Assembly: GCA_019059635.1 (NCBI GenBank)
Contig: JAGVRJ010000013.1
Coordinates: 1,240,001-1,304,000 of the forward strand
Source: Proales similis
Lineage: Eukaryota; Rotifera; Eurotatoria; Ploima; Proalidae
Direction: 5' to 3'
DNA: 64,000 nucleotides
A program made the translations under genes and the position numbers. Each line of letters opens with the position of its first letter. Within the stretch, counting starts at the first letter, position 1. Below, in pieces: positions 13,690-22,061 of the stretch. The notes below the pieces were generated by a model. The model did no database searches. It worked only from the letters and a program-made list of their open reading frames with translations, and was not told the DNA's origin.

Positions 13690-15596
13690 TTAATCTTCGT
13701 CGCCTTGGTCGTCATCCTCGTCGTCCTCCATCTCCTCTTCGACATCTTCGTCTTGCACCTCTTCCATGGCCTTTCGAACGGCCGCCTCATCTTGCGGCGA
13801 CGGGTCGTCGGCCTCGGTGACCTCGGGTCCGCTCGGAAATTCTTCTTGAGGAGCGCCCGGCAACTCTGGGCTCAAGTTCTCCAGTGCATATTTGTGGCCC
13901 CAACCGACATAGACGTTCTCGAACTTTTTCTCGGCGCCGAACGCGAACGCGCCCGGCCAGAGGTTTGAGCGCACGATGGCCACGGCGAACTGGGCCATCA
14001 AGTTGGACGAAATTTTCGTGGTCCACGCTGGCTGAGAGTCGATGGGAACATCCTCGGCCAAGGTGGTCAGAAGAGGAGGTCCCTGCTCAGGCTCTGGCTC
14101 ATCTGGATCATCTTTGTCTTCGATTGAGTCATCTTCATCAATATCCTGCTCGTCCTCGGGATCGCCTCGTGGGTTCCACCATTTGGTGCGTCCCTGCGGT
14201 AGAATGTGTTGAACGTGATGAACCCAGTTGTCGAGACTCGGATCGGCCAGCTCTCTAATCGGCATTCCTTCGTACTCCTCATTTTGAATGAACGAGTCGC
14301 GCGCTTCTGGAAAGCAAATTGCATTTCAAGCAGATTGACAACAATGTGGAAGTGGTCGTCGATTTTTACCATCCTCGCCCTCGCCGTCCTCTTCCTCGTC
14401 AAAGCGGTAGAAGTTTATTGGCGAAATTTGAGTGCCAGCGCTGATCCGCGCGATCTGAGCTCTCAGATAGTTGGCCTCATTGCCAGGGAACGGCGGATAG
14501 GAGACCACCTCGGCGTCCAGGCGTCCAGTAAAGAACTTTTTCATTTTCCTGGCCACCGAGATTTGCTGCGGAGTGACCAGTGGCAGTCTTGTCCAGGGCT
14601 TTCCCGCTTCAATCACAACCATTCGTTAGTAAACATTTCGACTTGACTTCAAAGTGACCAACTTACGCGCATTGCAGACATAATAGACATACTTGTTGGC
14701 TCCGACGCCGTACTCTTCTTTGGGCACGACTGGCGGCGGCTTGAACGTTTTTGTCGGATCAGGCAGCTGGTCCTGATCACGATGAGGTTAGAATGCACGT
14801 CTGAGGCTTCAACTAAAAACTGTCACTTGCTTGGTCGTCATCCTCGTCCTCGTCCTTGACCGACTCTTCTTTCAGATGCTCTTCCTCCTCGGCCTCTGCA
14901 TCCGGGTCTTTGCCTTCCTGGAATTTCACCTCGGCCACGTAGTAGTTTTGCTCGATGCCGAATACTTTGCCCCAGAATCGCACACTCTCAAGCGCATGCT
15001 GTTCGGTTAGACTCTTCAATGCCAGCCAGACCCTGAATGTCTCTTCGCGGCCGATGCCTACGCCGGCCTGCTCAAAGTAATAGCAAAGCTCCTGAAGATT
15101 TGGGAGAATAGTTTCGCTGTCGTCCAACTCTCCCATGTCGTCTGCGTCGTCTGAGTCGCGCTATGAAATTGTTGAAATTGTTCAAAGGACGCCTTTGAAG
15201 AGCTGCTCGGCTTTCTCTCTCACCTGATAGAGCTCGCGCTGAATCTCGGCCAACTTGACCTCCAGACTCTTCTCCGGCTTTTCAGTCAGGGTGTCACTCT
15301 TGTCTACGAACGCCTCCCGCTTCTCTAGACGGCTGACGTCTTCAAGTATGTCGACAGCGTCTGTGGGCCGTTGAGTGAGGAGGCGATTGAGAACTTTGGC
15401 CAAGTGATCGTACCTGCGTCAGGGAGAAAAGGCGTTTAAACGTTTAAAAGAGCTTGATGACCAGTCAGAGTCGATTCACTTACAAATTCATTCCCGACTT
15501 GGTGCTGGCCGTCTGCAAGTAGGCCTTGGCGTTTATGAACTTTTCCTCCGCATCGACGGCGGGCGACTGAGCTTTAGATGCCGATTTCTCCGACAT
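13690..15596 (-). CDS. RSPH4A/RSPH6A: Radial spoke head protein 4/6 homologue
   Basis: Spoke-head subunit of motile 9+2 axonemes that contacts the central pair. The ATG at 15596 begins [18 protein letters not shown]. In order: [20 protein letters not shown] (typical N-terminal helix); [20 protein letters not shown] and [20 protein letters not shown] (family core); [34 protein letters not shown] and the [20 protein letters not shown] box; [40 protein letters not shown]; and the C-terminal [15 protein letters not shown] before a strongly acidic tail. Six or so exons with short introns. A perfect RFX-type X-box lies about 170 bases upstream, as expected for a ciliary gene. Vertebrates have separate 4A and 6A paralogues; here I cannot assign one. 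Confidence 0.93.
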
Positions 15597-15763
15597 GATC
15601 GTTTCTTTCCAGCTCTGCTCTGTTTGCTCAATTCGGCGTTCAACCCGATCTGTACGAGTCTGTCTGTGTGTATGAGTGTGTATGCGCGTATGTGCGAGTG
15701 AGTTGGACCCTTATTGTGCTCTTTGATATCGTGTATTTTGGTTTGCGAGAAGAGAAAAATCAG

Positions 15764-15776
15764 GTTGCCAGGCAAC
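15764..15776. promoter_or_regulatory. RFX X-box upstream of the radial spoke gene
   Basis: GTTGCCAGGCAAC is a perfect inverted repeat (GTTGCC-A-GGCAAC) and matches the X-box consensus RYYNYY-N1-3-RRNRAC bound by RFX/DAF-19 factors that drive ciliary genes. It lies about 170 bases from the radial-spoke ATG (minus strand) and about 190 from the tetraspanin ATG (plus strand), inside their 373-base head-to-head spacer. RFX control is inferred from the motif. Confidence 0.75.
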
Positions 15777-15860
15777 AGGCAAAACCCGAGCAACGGCCTC
15801 CTCGTTAAACGACTCGGAGCGCCATGTAAACACAACTCCCATGTTTTATTGACTCGATCG

Positions 15861-15872
15861 GTCCCAGGCAAC
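15861..15872. promoter_or_regulatory. Second, weaker X-box-like site
   Basis: GTCCCAGGCAAC keeps a perfect right half-site (GGCAAC) but has an imperfect left half. It lies 85 bases from the first X-box, and a GTTGC half-site follows at once. Paired X-boxes are plausible, but this one could be chance. Confidence 0.4.
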
Positions 15873-15969
15873 AGGTTGCATAATTCTGTTTTAGTTCAAT
15901 TCACTGCCAGAGCCTCCAATCTCAGGCGGTTACAAATCAAGCAGAGCAAAGCGTTTCACTCAGAGTAAA

Positions 15970-17293
15970 ATGCCGTTCAAATGCAGGGCCGACAATGACC
16001 ATGTTGTCGAGCCGATTCTCAAATACGTCCTGTCGATATTCAACTTTTTCCAGTTTGTAAGCATTTTGGGCCTCGTTTTTTTTCCTTGATCGGACGGTTC
16101 AACTGACTGCGAACAGATTATCGGCGTGGGCTTTATCATAGGCGGCTCGTGGTTCGTCTATCAGCGCGACAACATTGAAACAAACAGCTTTAACATCGAC
16201 GGAGTGTTCAGTTTGGCCGGCGACATTGGCATTTATCTCATAATTGTGGGAATATTCTGCATACTGTTCTCGCTGATTGGATTCGCGGCCACGGTGCGCG
16301 AGAACCTGCTCGGCTTGAGACTGGTAATGGTCTTATGGCCTCTATGAATGCTACTAAAACTGACTCGAATCTGCCAACAGTACATGCTGTTCTTGATTAC
16401 ACTGCTCGTAGTCAATTTGGTCGTCGGAGTCATATTTCTAATCTTCTCAGGTCAGAGCACAATACATTGATTGCATTAGTCGATGCCGAGTTAATCGTCA
16501 TCGTCGCTTGGCAGGCAAGATAACGACGTCCGTTTCCGAACGACTAAGGGGCTCTTACATCACGCAGTACTTGGACAACCAGGAGATTCAGGAGATTTTC
16601 GACCTCATCCAGAGCGAAGTGAGTAGCCATTTCAACTGGCCCAATCGATCGAGTTGCTCATCACGGCCTTCTTCTTTCCTTCTGGTGTCAAGTACTCGTG
16701 CTGCGGAATTCGAAACTTTCAAGGTTGGCCTTCGCTCTCTTGCTTCTCAGATTTCAGTTGATTCAATATGTTGGAAACACAAGACTGGAACTCGAATGTC
16801 TACTACAACTGCAATTCGACAAGCAACTCGGCGCTCGCCTGTCTAGTGCCGAGCTCTTGCTGCAAGCAATACAAAAGCCAGCGAGAGGTCTGTGCTCTGC
16901 TCTCGCCTCTGCCATTTAAGCGTTCTATTTTAGCCCTCGCTCGACTTGTAGACTATCAACTTATTCTGCAGCGGCGATGTGCTCAGAAACGAGGCGCAAC
17001 GAGTGAACATCCACACTCAGGGCTGTTCGAGCGCAATCATTGACTTGGCTCAGCTGGGCGTCTACATTCTCAGCGCTGTTCTGATTGGCACCACAGTGAT
17101 TGTGGTGAGTGATCTCATAATTATCAGATTGAGTCTCAAATTTGATTGAATCACAAACAACAAGGCGTTCACAATCTTCCTTCTTCAATATCTCATAATT
17201 CTGATTCAAAAGGAGCGCGCCCTGTTCGACGTGAAGCATCGCCTACGCGCAGCCGACTCAGACGAGTTTGAGAGTCTCGACTATTTGACATGA
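15970..17293 (+). CDS. Tetraspanin
   Basis: Four-pass membrane organiser protein. The ATG at 15970 (MPFKCRADNDHVVEPILKYV) leads into TM1 (FFQFIIGVGFIIGGSWF). TM2 is GIYLIIVGIFCILFSLIGFA and TM3 is YMLFLITLLVVNLVVGVIFL. The large extracellular loop has the hallmark CCG (YSCCGIRNFQ), PSSCC and a final Cys (HTQGCSSAI), plus NSTSN sequons. TM4 follows (LAQLGVYILSAVLIG), and the cytosolic tail ends DEFESLDYLT. It is cut by about seven very short introns; the junctions around 16750-16960 were not all fixed. AATAAA at 17535. It is divergently arranged with the radial spoke gene and may share its promoter region. Confidence 0.88.
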
Positions 17294-18418
17294 TTCTGTG
17301 CTCTGGGCGCTGTCAGCTAAATTCCCTCTCTGTCTCTCTCCCTCTCCCATTCTGTCTCTCTCCCTCTCCCATTCTGTCTCTCTCCCTCTCCCATTCTGTC
17401 TCTCTCCCTCTCCCATTCTGTCTCTCTCTCTCGTTCTCTCTCTCTGGATGTTTGTCTAACTACACGAGTTTATGGACGCGGGTGCGGGCGCGCGCGCGAG
17501 ATTTTTCTTCTCTCTTCGTTTCCTAAACAAAGATGAATAAATTCGATGGTTTAATGCCGCTAATGATTAATATCGAGAATTGGGATTCTCGGTTTGTGTG
17601 CGCAGCGATCAATTCCGACGAGGCGAATTAGACGCCTCAAACATCTTAATCAAATCCACATCAACATCACTGGGTTGTTGGCAAGAGCTCATAAACGGCC
17701 CCTTGCCGATCTAAGTGGCTTTTTCTTCTTAAGCTTTCAAGAGCCGGCGTGCCGGCTCAACTGGCAATTTCTCACAGCTCATGGATTAGCTTGATGGTGT
17801 TGCATTTTATTGAACAATGAATTCAGTTCGCTCGGCAGCGCCTAGCAGGCACCAGCGCGCTTATTTCAAATTTCTGATCGGTTCAAGGGCAGTGAAGCCG
17901 ACCAGAAATCTCACTTGTTTGCAGGCACTCGAATTACTTCATGGCCCGCTTAACGCCTCTATCTAACACGCTGCCGATTCAAATCTCTTTGAATTTGCCT
18001 ACTGAAGCTCGGCATCATTGATTTGCGACGTGTGCGCTTTGTCACCTTTGACTGGCCCGGGCACGAAACAAAACAATTATTAAAATTGCACGCGCTAATC
18101 AGAGGCCGTCATTCTCTATCAGATTCTGGCTTCGTTCGCCTGCTCGTGCGCACGAGCTCTTTTCTCCTCCCGATTCTCTTTCTTTGACATTTCGCAATTG
18201 GCCTGATAAAGGCGCTGACACGCCATCTCATGTAGTTTGTCAAATAAACGAGCCTGTTGTTCTGTCAAAATTTGCTTGCAAAATCACTATTTGATCTTTT
18301 TATATCTCAAATAGAGCAATCTCGTCGGAAAAGCAACGCGTGCACAAAGACAACCAGCGTTTGGACAAGAACGTGGTCAACAGAGAAAGAGGATAGGGCA
18401 GAAGGAATCGCTCGCCAA
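17294..18418. other. Spacer between tetraspanin and GPCR
   Basis: Contains the minisatellite, the tetraspanin polyadenylation signal and about 800 bases of ordinary sequence. An open frame enters the GPCR from 18257, but no coding similarity is seen before 18419. Confidence 0.5.
17325..17450. repeat. 22-bp pyrimidine minisatellite plus (TC)n
   Basis: At least three near-perfect tandem copies of a 22-base unit (core CTCTCCCATTCTGTCTCT) in the 3' flank of the tetraspanin gene, running into a (TC)n microsatellite. A short (GC)n run follows near 17488. The strand is almost pure pyrimidine, so it may form unusual structure or slip in replication. Confidence 0.85.
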
Positions 18419-19902
18419 ATGGCATTGCAATACACGCAAATGAGTGTAAATCAGAGTGAAATGAACGAGATGCCAACAATGCCGCCGGTTGCTCATGTCG
18501 ACCAGTTCTCCTCGTTCTCGGTGCAACTGGCTGTCATGGCGCTGGCCCTGCTCGGGCTAGAGCTCGCTGTGGTCATCGGCAACCTATTGGTGGTCATTGC
18601 AGTTTTTGTCTTCTTTCAGGCGAAGAGCAGCACCTATCGGCTCATCGGCTCGCTCGCATTCGCCGACCTGTTTCTCGGTAACTATCATCAAGCAACGAAC
18701 GCCAACTCGTTCTCATGCCAGCCAAAGGTCTGTTCGTGCTGCCCTTCTCTGCTGTCCAGCTTGTGTGGGGCAAATGGCCGTTCGGCGAGCTCTTGTGCGA
18801 AATCTGGCTGAGTAAGTCAATCGGCGGTGTCGGCCGTTTCGTTCTTAACCTGGACTTGTAGGCACGGATGTGCTTTGCTGCACTGCGTCCATTTATCTGG
18901 TGCTCTCGATCACAATCGAACGCTACATCGGCGTAATCGTGACTTTTCTCTTCAATGTGACTGTTGATGTTTGTTAATCGGCCGTTTCTTTAGACCACGA
19001 GGCCACTTCAATATCACTCGATATTGAGCTCCGGGCGGGTGAATCTAATGGTGGCCGCCGCTTGGACTCTCAGTCTGATTATATCGCTTGCGCCTTATAT
19101 TCTGGCCCTCAGATTCCAGCAAATCTCGACAGACAATTGTGAAGTGAACCAGAACACACTGTACGCCCTGGTGTCGGCCACAATCAGCTTCTACCTGCCC
19201 CTGGTGGTCGTTCTCATTCTCTACATTCAAATTTATCGAGCGGCCAAACGAGGCAGTCAAGAGTTAAAGTGTGAGGCCGAGACCGGTGTTGTGCTTCGAA
19301 TGCACCGAGGCGGCGGTGGCGGCGGCACTTCGGGCATCGGCAATACCAGCGGCCAGTCGCCAATCGGTAAGATTACTCTCCGATTGCCCATTTGGCCGTC
19401 AGCTTTAAATGCGTCAAGACGCGGACGAGGGGCTCATCGACGAGATCAAGACGAAGCAAGGCGGCAAGCTCATCACAAATGTGTCCAACAAGCTGGCGCG
19501 TTTCCGCAAGGAGAGAAAAGCGGCTAAAACTGTCGGAATTGTGGTCGGCTGCTTTACTATGTGTTGGATGCCGTTTTTCATCATTTTGCCCATTGGTAAG
19601 TCTTGCTGGCCTTTGTTTTGATTTCTGGCCATGAGCTGATTGAGAGAAAACGCTTCTAAAGAGGCAATTTGTCCGAGTTGCGCCATTCCAAAGCAGCTGT
19701 TTGAGATTTTCTTCTGGCTGGGCTACTGCAACAGTGCAATGAATCCTCTAATCTACGGCTTCGCCAGTCCCGAATTCAAAAGGTAATTGCCAATCCAACT
19801 TGTTTGTTCTCTACTCGAGTCTCTACTCAAGCGTTTCCAAGGGCATTCACTCAAATTCTCAGGTGTCGGTTGAGGCAAACAAAGCGCTCTAGTCGCAAAT
19901 GA
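18419..19902 (+). CDS. Alpha1-adrenergic/octopamine-like amine GPCR
   Basis: Rhodopsin-class receptor in about six exons. The start at 18419 ([16 protein letters not shown]) gives a short N-terminus with an NQS sequon. TM1 has [14 protein letters not shown]2 is completed by splicing out a 50-nt intron (18675-18724 or nearby), giving [17 protein letters not shown]3 has the amine-binding Asp ([13 protein letters not shown]), then ERY instead of DRY, and RPLQYHS. TM5 is [22 protein letters not shown]3 holds [10 protein letters not shown], reminiscent of VVLRIHCRG in alpha1 receptors, with a Gly7 run. TM6 is [22 protein letters not shown]7 is [16 protein letters not shown]. The last exon codes [15 protein letters not shown] and ends RSSRK. 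By eye the nearest families are alpha1-adrenergic and insect OAMB receptors (Gq). AATAAA at 19957. Ligand is inferred. Confidence 0.88.
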
Positions 19903-20480
19903 GTTCTCAATTACTCAAATTTGCTGCAGCCACAATTGACATGTTGGCCTGCATTAAATAAAAACCAGTTCTTTGGATGCCAATCTTTCTATTCTCGCTC
20001 TCTCAGGCCTCAACTAGCTCTCGAATGCCTCGCTTTTGCCAACTTGCTCCCCACTCTCCTGTTCATTTTGTTTAATTTTTCTATTTCGCCCTTTCGCATT
20101 CGAATTATGATCCGTGGCAATTTAGATTCAAACCAACACAGCAAATAGAGCAGGCGAGTGAGAAAAAAAAGAGAGAAAGAGCGGGAGGGAGACAGAGCAC
20201 GGGATGGAGTGCAGAGCAAGTGGGTTTTGCTCTCTAGATTGCAAATTTATGGTCCCAATTCCTGTTTCTAGCCGCAAACATTTGCATTAATTATTCTAAA
20301 CTGGTCCCAATCACACACACACACACACACATTAGTGAACAACAGCATAAATGTCATTTATCAGGCGGCCGTTCCGGGCGCTTCTTTTAGCCAGGGACAG
20401 GTCTGGTGTTCTCAGGAGCTAATCAATGAACAACAAACATTTAGATCGAGTCATCTTTGATACGACAAGTAAGCAACAAA
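19903..20480. other. Spacer between GPCR and bublin gene
   Basis: Carries the receptor polyadenylation signal, a purine-rich run near 20155-20200 and a (CA)n microsatellite at about 20313-20330. Nothing coding was recognised. Confidence 0.5.
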
Positions 20481-20894
20481 ATGGTCGAGAGCAATCCCAA
20501 AGAAAAGAGCAAAAAGTCAGGCAAGGAGCCTGACATGGGTAAGAACCTGTTCTGTGTGTGTGGGTGGATGAGAGAGTAAGCGTTAATCTGAACCAATGGT
20601 CAAGGCGAGCTAGAGGATTTGGAAGCGCAGCTAAACGAGATTGAGAACGCACTTGATAACCTGGAGGGCCAGAGAGACGATCTCCACAGCAAACTAAACG
20701 AGCTGCTCGAGTCAAACCGAGAAATCAGAAAGGAGATGGCCGACCTAGGCCTAGAACAAGGCCGGCGAGGACAAACATCGGCCAGTGCAGGTGCGGCCGA
20801 CGTGTCTCAACTCGAAAAGATGCACAACCTGGAGATTAAAAGCAACAAGACTCCGTCGGCGGGCAGGCAGCAAGCCAAAGAGCCCAAGAAATGA
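20481..20894 (+). CDS. BBLN: Bublin coiled-coil protein (UPF0184/C9orf16 family)
   Basis: Two-exon small gene of about 115 residues. Exon 1 starts MVESNPKEKSKKSGKEPDM and joins in phase across a roughly 65-nt intron to GELEDLEAQLNEIENALDNL. The core EGQRDDLHSKLNELLESNRE matches the conserved helix of human C9orf16 (LHARLQELLESNRQ). The C-terminal part (Gly/Ala/Lys-rich, ending AKEPKK) is divergent. The family is an intermediate-filament-associated coiled-coil protein (bublin, BBLN-1 in C. elegans) acting in apical cytoskeleton and lumen shape. It is a little longer than the human protein (83 residues). AATAAA at 21092. Confidence 0.85.
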
Positions 20895-22061
20895 ACCCGT
20901 GGTATCGTTCGTTAGTATCGCGCTCGTTGTGTTGGTTCGTTCGTTTTCATGTTTAATCTGATGAGCCGATACAAAATGGCCAGTTATTTCAATCAAAGGC
21001 ATAAATGAATTTTAAGACTGCGTTCTACAGTTTGCGGACGAAAAAATCAAGAGCGCAAAGAAAATTCAGTTTTGAAATTGATCGGCGACCAAATAAAGTC
21101 AGAGCCAGAGAGAGAGAGAGAGCAAGGGAGAGGAAGGGGGAGAGAGGGAGAGGAGAAGAGGGATAACAGTTCGAGTTGCAATTGGATTAAACAGACTTAA
21201 ATCGCCAAGTGGCGTTGGCACGCTGAGAAGGGGAGCGCAACGCAACGAGCAGAATGAACGAGCTCAAACGCTCGGATTGAGATTGGCTCGAGCAGGACGA
21301 GAAGTAAGCTTTGCGAATGTGCGAGTGTTCATTGCGCGATCGAGTCCAATCAGAATGCGGCTGATCTTTGAAAATCATGCAAAACCTTGAGATGGCCATC
21401 AACACAAGTGGCCGCGCGTTTCCCCCCCCCCCCCCCCCTCCTCCGACTGTTGCTGTTAGAATTGAACGCTTTTTTTTTTTTAAATAGCCCGCTCGATAAC
21501 GAACTGGTGATGATCATGGTGGCTAAATCAACGTCGACTAAAGAGTTGAAGCGGGTTGAAGCCAATAGAGAGGGAAGAATTCTCACATTCATGCGCTGCA
21601 CAGACACACAAACTTACACTGTTAGCCAACACTATACGCAACCGATTGATTGAGAGAAAGAGCGAGTGAGCAGGCGCCATTTTAGCTCTTTCCGCTTCTG
21701 ATCGCGCTTTCGCTTCTCGTTTCTTTCTCGTTACTTTTTCGCGTTCGAAAAAAAAAACCATCCGCCAGTCTCCGACACCAACTCTGGCCGGCATTTATCA
21801 TCGACCAGTGACTTGAGTTGGAATAGCTGCCGCTCAGTGCCTTTCAAAGCCGTAAATTGATTCTGCAAGTTGTTTAATTGGCGTCAAGTTGTTGATTTTT
21901 AGAGAAGCGTGCGAGTTAGAGTTGCGATTATCTGTTTTGTTTAGTTAAAATTGTTAGCAAACTCAAGCACCAAGCAGAAATAAGAAATATTTAGCGCTTA
22001 AAGACACCAGCATTCAATCAGTAGCATTCAATCAGCAGCAAGGAAGCGAGAAGAGTGAGCC
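20895..22061. other. Upstream region of nanos
   Basis: About 1.2 kb with a (GA)n-rich stretch (about 21107-21165), a run of 17 C residues at about 21422-21438 next to a T11 run at 21471, and a short duplicated phrase (CATTCAATCAG near 22012 and 22025). No coding exon was seen; presumably nanos promoter and 5'UTR. Confidence 0.5.
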
